Source: Discostella pseudostelligera (Eukaryota > Bacillariophyta > Thalassiosirophyceae > Thalassiosirales > Thalassiosiraceae). From it: a DNA stretch of 30,594 bases. The notes beneath the pieces were generated by a model, which was not told the origin of the DNA, ran no database searches, and was given only the letters and a program-made list of their open reading frames with translations. The stretch spans positions 1 to 30,594 of the forward strand of contig JALLBK010000107.1 of assembly GCA_036940085.1 (NCBI GenBank). The letters are read 5' to 3'. Both the position numbers and the translations under genes were made by a program. Below are positions 21,701 through 29,605 of this stretch, one piece after another (position 1 is the first letter of the stretch; the number at the start of each line of letters is the position of its first letter).

Positions 21701-22734
21701 CAACCTAGTTGAGAATTTCGGCAAGAAGATGGAGTTGTTGATGGACCTTTGCTACCTGTCGAAAGAACTGAGCTGGACCAATCATCGTGACTACTATTCG
21801 TCGGTGTACCATGCTCAGGAATGCTGCCCAGTTGAGATTGTTGGGAAGATGATGGAGTTGATGGGCCTTTTCTGCCCGATGATGTTTTGGCAGTGGAAGG
21901 AAGTGAGCTCGAACATGAATCATCGCTACTACAGCTTTTCGGTGTACCATGTTCAATGAAGTTGTCTCGTTGAGATTGTGACGATGAAGGTATAGAGTTG
22001 GAGGAACCCACATCATCGTCGCTATTCGGGGAGGTGCCATGACATTGCAATTGCGGTGACGTTTGTATTTTCCCACCACCTTTCCCACCGAATGATGAAG
22101 GAATGGAGCGCAATGACACATTGTCATAACTGTTGTTGGAGTTAGTAGTTCCAATGTCATGTCGTAATTTTGAAGAAGAGGAAGTGAATGATTTGGTACC
22201 ATTGCTTTTCATGCCCGTGGAAGTAGATGAAGGTGTGGTATCTTGCAATAATTCAAAGTGTTGTGGATGATGAGACTTGTGTGAAGAAGATGGAGTGGAT
22301 GATTTTTTCATAATGTTCATAATATTGGAAGTAGATGTAGAACCAATATTATTGTCATTGGCCAAGTAGTAGTGATGCTCTTGCTCTAATTCACCGTCAG
22401 CGGCCCAAGATGCGGCATTGGCAGTAGCAGTACTATCACTCCCCCTAGTAGTAGTAGAATTCAATAATTTGGGTCGTTTGCGCCTCCGTCGATGGGAAGA
22501 CGTTGTTGTACTGTTGTTATTATTGCTCGAAGTATTGCACATTGGCTCCCTCCTAGAATCCCCGATGCCACCCGCACCGTCGTCGTCGTCAAGGTCAAGA
22601 AATGAAGTCGTCGTCGCCGACGCCGCCGCCCGGAGCACTTTCGCCTTTGCCTCAGCAACCGCATCCGCACCAGTTCGAATAATTGTTCGTGAACGTTTCG
22701 ACAATGTTCGTCCTTTGAGTGGGCTTGGATTCAT
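18781..22734 (-). CDS. WAPL-like cohesin-release protein (probable)
   Basis: Single-exon ORF of 1317 aa. The first ~480 residues are disordered: a basic N-terminus (MNPSPLKGRTLSKRSR), an RRRRKRPK cluster resembling a nuclear signal, and a tandem Ser-rich repeat. From about residue 490 the sequence becomes ordered and helical, beginning DLSYLSSAIIQCRKK, followed by HEAT-like segments such as VTAGAACGIAELVSQS and LRGIARLVADDPVVNAYL. A segment with ALKTLTSLTHENS (LTHEN near 1079-1083) and a late IFCLNILTNTVEMDP both resemble the WAPL C-terminal domain. WAPL opens the cohesin ring and releases it from chromatin. The assignment rests on these partial resemblances and on the layout (disordered N-half, helical C-half), so another HEAT/ARM nuclear protein is possible. 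Upstream, GGCGGGAA lies 108 bases before the ATG. Confidence 0.6.
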   Translation of the reverse strand: MNPSPLKGRTLSKRSRTIIRTGADAVAEAKAKVLRAAASATTTSFLDLDDDDGAGGIGDSRREPMCNTSSNNNNSTTTSSHRRRRKRPKLLNSTTTRGSDSTATANAASWAADGELEQEHHYYLANDNNIGSTSTSNIMNIMKKSSTPSSSHKSHHPQHFELLQDTTPSSTSTGMKSNGTKSFTSSSSKLRHDIGTTNSNNSYDNVSLRSIPSSFGGKGGGKIQTSPQLQCHGTSPNSDDDVGSSNSIPSSSQSQRDNFIEHGTPKSCSSDDSCSSSLPSTAKTSSGRKGPSTPSSSQQSQLGSIPEHGTPTNSSHDDWSSSVLSTGSKGPSTTPSSCRNSQLGCIPEHGTPTSSSKDDGSSSIPLTAKASGRKAPSTPSSCRKSQLGSIPEYGIPTSSTDDSWCSSIPLNAKAMGKRGPSTPSSSNKSQRGKSSRLKESTPESRGTVLSSSQESSSTSGTPQAVTLGGHRRFRDETTTQDMGNYRMLIDDLSYLSSAIIQCRKKLPTTTSSSSVTATLTTSSRRRRSGETLEVVAASHTQQHHTAVTAGAACGIAELVSQSDTRVKLSTLTAKSARGGAKVGAVEAILESVACAPDAPDWSVVCRSMIENGCGSGQSSGKLSNGSARSYKDNVDHHSALDRRSDSPRNREYDIISSKALSIVSYFVGIDCTESAILSDGPSNRLAIQLTRETVLQHKPALRGIARLVADDPVVNAYLHEESKSLSTNDAGSCCGDEFSDDIGPPERATSCRSSRDFLASIKHDREPNQSTHCDPTKSGRRSRKKRQVSDSPSSNVSSDLQSKSSLDVEPSLGIGTSRTLFYRGQSADMDFSFREAPTPEGLESDVNCSNKFDEKILLAMSRIQLTRDNDFGLSFYRRDLHSDCAYCSAWTPHLITHLDLNNKDSFTSTSGLALAAADCIITGRDRWSAESNTDLQDDVDDGLPFLGYSNEQHASHGLMSDNPIVYANEMLRLSGSLPHYSRSMSETLLAILISMKSYSITCCSECTSYLQKRAFALSEVIDSLCCLSPNVSVTLSNHESCLVPSVLRVILEVSLSMNDDWPSLYVDAASAALKTLTSLTHENSVASSQMLESLQLESSGSTSSQDSTSSNHTTGVGIVFCYLFRTVSLMQTKRAHHKMMYDHAIFCLNILTNTVEMDPDQAKRVIEAIVFDVDGAEEQSGLSWLTRWIVSTTSGFRESVMKGSFGSSASTHVDNELKTGEDDNLVTAGNGFVLLASLMIGDDVSSRNNRDIIQEELPIDQNGISGGIQFIVKVLKAFCNYYHYTVGDISVAVIAPVVKLITGLELLDLQAVPNTHN
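21440..22000 (-). repeat. Tandem coding repeat, about 42 codons, 4-5 units
   Basis: Inside the WAPL-like gene, units of roughly 123-135 bases recur. Each encodes a pattern like STPSS-xx-SQLGSIPEHGTPTSS-x-DD followed by SSSIPLTAKASGRKGP. On the + strand the shared stretch GATGGAGTTGATGG marks units at about 21464, 21596 and 21849, and the unit at about 21727 has a 3-base insertion. The units differ by whole codons, so the frame is kept. Confidence 0.75.
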
Positions 22735-23131
22735 GGTGGTTATGGTTCGAGTGGGAGCTGCCAGTATCTACCCGCTGAGGGCCGGCGTTCTATCTCATGC
22801 CATGGCTTTGATTGCTCGGCGCTTGGCGGCGGTCAGTAAATGGCGGGAAACACAGGAAGTGTGACGAAAATGGCAGGAGAAAAGGCCCTTCTCATTTGCG
22901 TATTCTATTGTACCACACATAGAGGAATTAGTACTCTTTGCTGCGAACGGCAATTTCAAACGATTTCAAATTTTGTGAGAGTGCCACAAAATAAAAGAGA
23001 AAGTGCGCACAAAAAGGCACAAGATAAAAGAATGATGATGGTTGGGGTTGGATTTGTTTGATCAGCCGCTCGCCGCTGCCCAATGAACTAAGAACCATAT
23101 CGTACCCCAAACCAAAAGAATATCATCAACC
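22735..23131. promoter_or_regulatory. Divergent promoter between WAPL-like and LRR genes
   Basis: About 400 bases between two genes pointing outwards. GGCGGGAA at 22842-22849 (TTCCCGCC on the WAPL-like coding strand) sits 108 bases upstream of that gene's ATG. No TATA box is assigned. The LRR side (22940-23100) is A-rich. Confidence 0.4.
22842..22849 (-). promoter_or_regulatory. E2F-like TTCCCGCC site upstream of the WAPL-like gene
   Basis: The exact 8-mer of the two arrays occurs here once, in a typical upstream position. E2F sites commonly sit in front of cohesion and S-phase genes in plants and animals. Whether the motif works that way in this organism is inference. Confidence 0.4.
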
Positions 23132-25017
23132 ATGACTAGCCGCGGCAGCAGTAGCAGTAGTAGAGGCAGAAGAGGAGGAGGAGGCTCTGCCACTCATAAC
23201 ATTAGCATCTACGAAGAGATTGTCAATGAATCATCATCATCATCGCCATCCAATCGTAATATAAGTTCATTGGATGCCAATCCCTACACAAGCACCTCGC
23301 GAGGACGACGACGACGACATCAACATCGAAAGCTTGAGAATGAAGAAGACGACGACGACGAGGAGGAGGAGGAGGAGGAGAGATCTACCATTGTACATGC
23401 CAACACTTCCTTCTCATTGAGGAATATCAACGACAGATCCAAATATTATGCAGATGATGATTCCGATGTTTCCTCCACCGTCTCAAACGATGCCCCTCTT
23501 CCTGCCACCACAAACTCTACTGAAGTTACAATTCTGACACAAGATGTAGTCGCTGACATTGAGAATGCCAACTACGTCCCCCAAACTCATAGCCAGTCTT
23601 CAATAACCAACAAGCGAAATAATCAAAGAAGGAGGAGGATGACATTGATGGCGATAATATTGGCCATTGCCGTGGCACTGGGTGTTGGATTGGGAATTGG
23701 CTTCTTTGTATCGAATAACAACGATGATTACAACTCCAGCAGTACTGCCGACGGATCATCGAGTAGTGGTGATCGCGAAATAGATGTTGGTGATGGCACC
23801 AATACTTCCACTTATACAACAACTTCTCCACCCACTCCATTCACTACCTCCTCTTACACGGAAACAATACCCAAGCCACTTCCGGGGGATATGGCCAGTG
23901 CCATTCAATATCATGTCATTATGCAAGATATATCGAGTTTGATTTCATTGAATGACATGGCCAACGAAGGGCAAGGTGGTGGTCAACGTCAACCAACGGC
24001 ACAACAATTGGCACGGGATTTTATAGTGTTGTATGATGTACTACCATTATCGGTGATGGATGAGGATACAGTAACGGGAGAAGATGCTGTTCGGAAACTC
24101 CCGCCTATCGCGTTGCACAGCGGTATGCCGCCGTCGTACTTTATTACGCTACCAATGGTACCAATTGGGATACCAATTCCTTCTGGGTTACACCAGGTGT
24201 ACACGAATGTGATTTTATAGGAGTGACTTGTGAAGAATTGCCGATACCTGCTATTACCTTGGATGAGGCAATGCAAAATCCCGATACTATGCCTACTCAT
24301 GATGCCGGGGGTGTCAATACTACCATGGAACGGATGATTGTGGCTATTGACTTACCAGAGAATAGTATGGGTGGATATTTACCCCAAGAGATGGTGGCCA
24401 TGCCGTACTTGCAACGATTGGGATTGTGGAGTAATCAGATTAGTGGATCGGTACCTAGTAAGATTGGAAAATTGAGTCGGTTGGCAAGTTTGCTATTGGA
24501 TGATAATAGGTTTACTGGAAGTATACCTAGTGAAATTGGAATGCTTCGTGAAATGACGGATTTGGCATTGGGTATGAATATGGGTATTACTGGACGTATA
24601 CCCTCGGAACTTGGCAATCTTGATAAATTGGAGCAATTGCATTTGGCCAAAATGACGCTTAGCGGATATATCCCCGCTGCATTTGGTAATATGGCCAATC
24701 TCCAAGAATTGAACCTCGGATACAATATGTTGGAGAGCAGTTTACCCGACAGTCTAACCAAGCTGGGTAATCTCGAATCGTTGATACTTGATAATAATCA
24801 TTTCACGGGAAGTGTTACATCCTCTTGGAGGAGTATGACCAAATTGAAACGACTGGAGATACAAATGAATGATATGGTGTTTAATGCCGATACGGATTTA
24901 TGTTATCTTCGAACGACATCCTCGGAGAGTGTGGGCTCATTGGAGATATTGGTGGCAGATTGTCAGGGAAACCCGCCAGAGGTGACGTGTAGTTGTTGTA
25001 CATCGTGTCTTCGGTAG
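23132..25017 (+). CDS. Transmembrane leucine-rich-repeat protein; reading frame switches near 24095
   Basis: From the ATG at 23132 the protein has a cytosolic Ser/Arg/acidic-rich N-terminus with an Asp/Glu run, then RRRR and one membrane segment at about residues 170-193 (MTLMAIILAIAVALGVGLGI). The positive side before it suggests an N-in topology. The LRR part lies in a different frame: TPAYRVAQRYAAVVLYYATN, an N-terminal cap (FWVTPGVHECDFIGVTC), about six plant-type repeats of the form LxxLxLxxNxxxGxIPxxxG, and a C-terminal cap rich in Cys (EVTCSCCTSC) ending at 25017. Continuity between the parts needs either a one-base frame change near 24092-24097 or a 50-nt intron 24071-24120 (GTAACG...GCACAG), which also restores frame. 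The first gives the more family-like sequence. LRR membrane proteins of this layout are common in diatoms; ligands are unknown. Confidence 0.75.
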
Positions 25018-25186
25018 TACGCGCCCGAATAGCTTCAATTGTTTAATTTTTATACCTTTCATCGTAAGGAATATATAGTGTGCTTAATCGTTAGCTCTAG
25101 CCGATTTTAGAAGTCGACCCCTACCTTGACCCCTCTCCCAACACACTCTTGCTTACTCACAACCTTCAAAAAGAGACGATGGAGCA
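25018..25186. other. Short convergent spacer
   Basis: 3' flanks of the LRR gene (+) and the threonyl-tRNA synthetase gene (-). No further feature is seen. Confidence 0.5.
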
Positions 25187-26542
25187 TTATTCGGAGCTTG
25201 CAGTCTCTCCCTCATTGTTCTCTGGCAAGGTTCCAATCATAGTCATCTCCTCCGCGGCAACATCACATCGTTTCAATTCGGCCAGCAGATCATCCACAGT
25301 AAACGATCCCAAATCTCCCAACTTGCGACTACGCACTGCCAACGTGCCCTCCTCCAACTCCTTCATTCCCACCACAGACATGATGGGGATACGACCTTGC
25401 TCAGCATTTCGGATTTGTTTCGCAAGTCGTTCATTGCCTCGATCGACCTCCACTCGCAAGCCAAGGAGAGCTGCTTTGGCCGCGACATCCTTGCAATAGT
25501 CAAAGACAGCATCGGTTACGGGCAACAACTTCATCTGTACTGGTGCCAACCAGAATGGGAAATCACCTGCACAATTCTCAATCAGTATACCAAAGAAACG
25601 TTCAATGCTACCAAATATCGCACGATGGACCATAATAGGACGCTCTCGCGTTCCCTCGGCACTAACATACTCCAAATCAAATCGTTCCGGCAAATTGAAA
25701 TCACATTGGACAGTCGAACACTGCCATGTCCTACCAATTGCATCCTTAATCTTCAAATCAATCTTGGGGCCGTAGAATGCCCCACCACCCTCATCGACAC
25801 CATACGTCCAACCAAGCTCATCAAGTGCTCCCACGAGGGCCTTGGTAGCAGCATCCCAAATTTCATCACTTCCTACACTTTTCGATGGACGTGTCGACAA
25901 CATCAATTCATACTTGTCAAACCCAAATCGTGACAATATACTCTGCGTTAGCTTCAGTACACCCACAATCTCATCTTGCAACTGTTCCGGCAAACAAAAG
26001 ATATGTGCATCATCTTGGGTAAACCCCCGTACACGCATCAAACCATGGAGTGTCCCACTTCGTTCATATCGGTAGACCGTACCCAACTCACCCCATCGGA
26101 ATGGCAAATCGCGATAACTACGAATGTCATCTTTGAACATCAAACAATGAAATGGGCAATTCATAGGCTTGATTTGATATATTTCATTCTCCACATCCAT
26201 TTGATCAAACATGCCCTCACGGTAAAAGTCGTAATGACCAGAGGTCTTCCATAAGTCGAGATTGGCAATGTGAGGTGTGTAGACAATGTCGTAATTTTGT
26301 TCGAGATGTTGGGTCTTCCAAAAGTCTTCAATTTTGCGTCGTATTGTGGAGCCTTTGGGATGCCAAAAGACTAGTCCACCCCCGGCATCTTCCTGTTGTT
26401 GATGTTTTGGTTGGTTGATTGTAATTGGATAAGAAGTAATGATGAATTTCAAGAAAGTAATGAGCAATTCGTGAGCATTCATTATTTGTCGGAACGAAGT
26501 AGAAGAAGCCAATGTATTGAAATCGAGGTAGGTGAAGCATTC

Positions 26543-26585
<43 letters not shown>

Positions 26586-27673
26586 ATCTCTCTTCTTACC
26601 TGAATACTAAACAAATCCAACTTCTTCCCTAAAATTCGATGATCCCGCTTCTTCGCCTCCTCCATCCGCTTCTTATACAATTTCAACTGATCCACATCCT
26701 TCCATGCCGTGGCATATATCCGCTGTAACATCTCCCGACTTTCATCGCCACGCCAGTACGCACCGGCCACACTTTCGAGGGCAATGGCTTTTTTGGGAAG
26801 TTGGGAAGTTCGTTCGACGTGCGGTCCGGCACATAGGTCCCACCATTTTTTGTCTGACCCCGTAGTAGTGGAGGTGTCATCGGAGCCGATGCTGTAGATG
26901 GTAATCGGTTCCGATTGGATACTATCCAATATCTCAAGTTTGAAAGGTTCATTGATCAATTCGATACGACGACGTGCCTCCTCACGAGTAACTTCTTCTC
27001 TCACTATGGGTAAATCCGCACTGATAATCTTATCCATGGCTTTCTTTATAGCCTTTAAATCATCCTCATTCAATTTCCGTGATGGGATAACTTCACCCGA
27101 AGTGGCATTGATAGTTTCGGGGAAGTAGAAATCGTAGTAGAAGCCATTGGAGATCCATGGACCAATGGTGACTTGTGCCTCGGGGTAGAGACGTTGGACG
27201 GCCATGGCCATGACGTGGGCGGAGGTGTGACGTATTTTGAGTAGAGTAAGATCCGAGTCGTTGGTGGGGAGTTCCATTATTTCGGTGGGTGATACGGAAG
27301 TAGTGGTAGCAGATTCTTTTGACGCGGCGGTGGTGGTGGCGGTGGAGAAGAGACGGGATGATGAAGTACTAATTAGGGAGGAATGAACTGGCGTGATTGC
27401 CGCCGCCGCAGAATTAGAACGAGAATGTCCGTAGATGCTGCTGCTGCTGCTGCTACTCAATAATGCAGTATGGCTGGAAATTGCAGCAAGATGACGACGA
27501 GCGTTGGTGGCGCTGTTGGTGATGCTGCCGATTGTTTTTCTCCTCGATGACACCGACGATGATGCAGGGAGAAAAGCAAGCGCCGACTTCCTGCACCATG
27601 ACGTCGTCGATGTCGTCGACAGGAGGAGGAAGGTGGTGGCCATGATGATGACGATGCTACCACCGATCTTCAT
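25187..27673 (-). CDS. Plastid-targeted threonyl-tRNA synthetase, cyanobacterial type (2 exons)
   Basis: Exons on the minus strand are 27673-26600 and 26392-25187, joined as FSIQ|EDAGGGLVFWHPKG; 759 aa. It charges tRNA-Thr with threonine. An N-terminal hydrophobic stretch (about 5-20) followed by KSALA|FLPAS (cleavage before F34) matches the bipartite signal of complex plastids. No TGS domain is seen; the body begins at LLKIRHTSAHVMAMAVQRLY and resembles cyanobacterial ThrRS. It has the editing-domain stretch KWWDLCAGPHVE, class II motif 2 (VYRYERSGTLHGLMRVRGFT), motif 3 (HRAIFGSIERFFG), the zinc-site NCPFHCLMF, and a C-terminal anticodon-binding domain with RNAEQGRIPIMSVVG. An upstream in-frame ATG (27730) is separated only by codons from a CT repeat and is judged leader. 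The 207-nt intron has no in-frame stop, so its retention would insert 69 residues. An internal ATG 10 codons in might allow a second targeting form. Confidence 0.93.
26393..26599 (-). other. Stop-free intron of the ThrRS gene
   Basis: The GTAAGA donor and AACAACAG acceptor enclose 207 nt, divisible by three, with no stop in the coding frame. Removing it restores the conserved junction found in other ThrRS. It carries the 38-nt CT/AG repeat. Confidence 0.8.
26546..26583 (+). repeat. (CT)19 microsatellite in ThrRS intron
   Basis: A perfect alternating CT run of 38 bases on the + strand, so AG-rich in the ThrRS pre-mRNA. It starts about 16 nt downstream of the intron's 5' end. Confidence 0.95.
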
Positions 27674-27680
27674 GACAGCA

Positions 27681-27685
<5 letters not shown>

Positions 27686-27717
<32 letters not shown>
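27686..27717 (+). repeat. (AG)16 microsatellite in ThrRS leader
   Basis: A perfect alternating AG run of 32 bases on the + strand, so a CU repeat in the transcript, ending 12 bases before the chosen ATG. It is complementary to the intron repeat. Confidence 0.95.
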
Positions 27718-27720
<3 letters not shown>

Positions 27721-27956
27721 TCAGACACAAGGTAGTATTGATTGATGACGAGGAATGTTAGATGTTGATGGCGATGAATGATGCTGATTGCGGTAGCGGT
27801 AGGTGGCGGCCGGCGGTGAATGAGAAGATGATCGATGCGATGGTGATGGTGATGGTGCCGCAGAATGAAAAAAGATGTGTGTGGCGCTGACGCACGATGC
27901 GACGAATGAACGAAGGGACGAAAATTCTCCACGTGGCAGCAGTGGCCATAACTTTC

Positions 27957-28096
27957 TTCCCGCCATATCTTTCTTCCAGCAGCTTCCCGCCATATTTTTT
28001 CACGCCATATCTTTTCCCGCCATATCTTTCGTTCCTCGACTTCAACTTCCCGCCATATGGTATCTGTTCCCCACCGCCGAATCAAAAATTCCCGCC
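27957..28096 (+). promoter_or_regulatory. Second array of E2F-like TTCCCGCC motifs
   Basis: Exact TTCCCGCC occurs at 27957, 27984, 28014, 28047 and 28089, plus CACGCCATATC near 28001. Four of the copies continue as CCATAT, as in the first array. It begins 284 bases upstream of the ThrRS ATG, with the motif as GGCGGGAA on that gene's strand. Confidence 0.6.
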
Positions 28097-28318
28097 TGCC
28101 CACCGGGTTTCCACCTTCCACCACCTTCGACCTTCGCCTTCGCCTTCGCCTTTGATTCGACCATGGCGTCCGCCGCCAGCCCATACAACCCTACACGGCC
28201 ATGAAATTATTGCACCAAATGATAAACAATCACCCCTTATAAAATACCCATGGTGAGAGACTCATTTTTTTTGTCATTGATGGCTGGTTCTTCTTCGTCG
28301 GCGCTCCTCCTACGTGGT

Positions 28319-28348
28319 CATGGTCATGGTCATGGTCATGGTCATGGT
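28319..28348 (+). repeat. CATGGT hexamer repeat, 5 units
   Basis: Five exact units, followed within a few bases by GAGAGAGGTGG. It is the partner of the repeat at 6271-6300 and lies on the same strand. Confidence 0.9.
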
Positions 28349-28684
28349 GTGAGAGAGGTGGTATCCACACCCCGAGGTAGATCATTGCCATCAATTTGTC
28401 AATTATTATGCTGGTGGTATGGCAGAAGATTCGTTCTATTTCCCTACCAGTGGTCATGATTGGGTTGTGAATTTTTGCACACAACGAAATCAGATATCAT
28501 TAGAATGGTAAATAATGGGGTAAGGAGTGGAGTTGAGCGAGATTATCGGTAGAAAATAGTAGACTAGATTATGGGTTTCTGTATGATGATTGAATGTGGT
28601 CAGTCGTATTAAGCATTGAATAGGATCAGATATATAAGTCGATTCATCCATCACTGCATCACTCAATTTTGACCCAAATGGTGA

Positions 28685-28983
28685 ATGTCGCGCATGGATT
28701 GTAGACTCGACAATCAGCAGAAAATTAGTGAGGGATGTGTTAGCGGCAAAACGGTGCTACTACCATTGTTGAATCGACATTTCAAAATGTGCCTGTCATG
28801 TCTTCGGGGTGAGAGGTGTGGGAGGACCATTGGATGGTGAGAACATGTGGTTGTGAGTTGAGTGTGAAGATCACGCCGTGCCCACTTTGCGACTTACTTA
28901 GTAGACTGGCAGGGATTGGGCTGTGGTTGGCAGATGATGTATGCAGCAACAGGCCCGCACGTACATCCTTCATAAATACATAG
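28685..28983 (+). pseudogene. Second RING-finger-like relic
   Basis: From an ATG at 28685 a frame encodes a short Cys/Leu-rich segment including NRHFKMCLSCLRGERCGRTI and then a stop (TGG-TGA near 28837). A different frame continues with CELSVKITPCPLCDLLSRL and ends at TAG 28981. Together these resemble the second half of a RING finger (x-R-H-x3-C-x2-C, spacer, C-P-x-C), with Asn where the first Cys of the Cys-x-His pair should be and no clear first Cys pair. The order and the SCLR stretch recall the RING relic at 4734-6170, but the remains are short and the call is tentative. Confidence 0.35.
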
Positions 28984-29010
28984 TATGGTTGTTAATATGA
29001 AGAGAGATTT

Positions 29011-29476
29011 ATGGCAAGTGATGGCATGTATGAGCATGATACTGTGCGACGACGATACATGATTGCAAAGCAACAATCACAAGAATTTGAACTACAGGCA
29101 GCATCAAACCGACGAAGTCATGGGCCAACAGTAGTCCGTCCGGAGGACACATCATCATGTCGGCACAATATCGTGGTAGCAACGCTACATCCAATAATGC
29201 TGCCACTGGAGGATTGAAAAATAAACCAATGCTGGAAGTAAGAAGGAAAATTCCATGAAGGAAATGAATGAGCGCAGAGCACTCGCATTAGGCTATTTAG
29301 CAGCAACTTGCAGTCGACAATATCGAGATATTTGCTCCCTTGCTCCTTACTTCAAAGTCGTTGTGAATCGAGGTCAGTGGATAGATTCATTCATTCGATT
29401 AATGTGCTACCTCACCGCCAATATGAGTTGGAGGAAGAAACATATTCTGAGACAGGAAACCAGTAGAAATATCTGA
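29011..29476 (+). pseudogene. Possible coding remnant, family unknown
   Basis: Two neighbouring + strand stretches look more like protein than the surrounding DNA. One is 29011-29217 (includes TVRRRYMIAKQQSQEFELQA). The other is 29255-29476 (includes NERRALALGYLAATCSRQYR and WIDSFIRLMCYLTANMSW). They lie in different frames and are separated by stops. They could be the downstream part of the RING relic just before them, or chance. No domain is recognised. Confidence 0.25.
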
Positions 29477-29605
29477 AGCAATCCTGGTCCGTTGAGGTGT
29501 GGTTGTATCGAGGAACCTATAATCGTCATTAATATACATAGTGAATTGCACGATCGGAGCTCGCGAGAGCAAGCGATAAAAGAGGGAACATATCTTCCAC
29601 TTTAT
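29477..29605. other. Spacer before the FBXO31-like gene
   Basis: Short stretch with no feature; it should contain the 3' untranslated end of the minus-strand gene that follows. Confidence 0.4.

Larger units (their letters stand above)
27674..28684. promoter_or_regulatory. ThrRS upstream region and repeat-rich spacer
   Basis: About 1 kb with no credible gene. In order it holds the AG repeat, a sequence rich in GATG (27740-27860), the second TTCCCGCC array, a CTTCGC-type repeat at about 28125-28150, and the CATGGT repeat. From 28440 to 28684 it is ordinary AT-rich sequence. The ThrRS promoter should lie here. Confidence 0.4.

Noticed and set aside
21447..21959. 170-codon + strand ORF with repeats
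   Set aside because: Antisense reading of the tandem repeat in the WAPL-like gene; its repetition is inherited from that repeat.
27674..27730. Upstream ThrRS start at 27730
   Set aside because: The added residues are a Ser-Leu run encoded by the microsatellite, and starting at 27673 gives a proper signal peptide followed by the ALA|F motif.
27657..28184. 175-codon minus-strand ORF upstream of ThrRS
   Set aside because: Its WREKIWRE repeats are the TTCCCGCCATATC motif array read antisense, followed by GATG-rich DNA and the AG microsatellite.
28230..28484. ORFs with His-Asp or Gly-His runs around the CATGGT repeat
   Set aside because: The runs are the hexamer repeat read in different frames, with nothing else protein-like around them. 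The same applies at 6109-6490.
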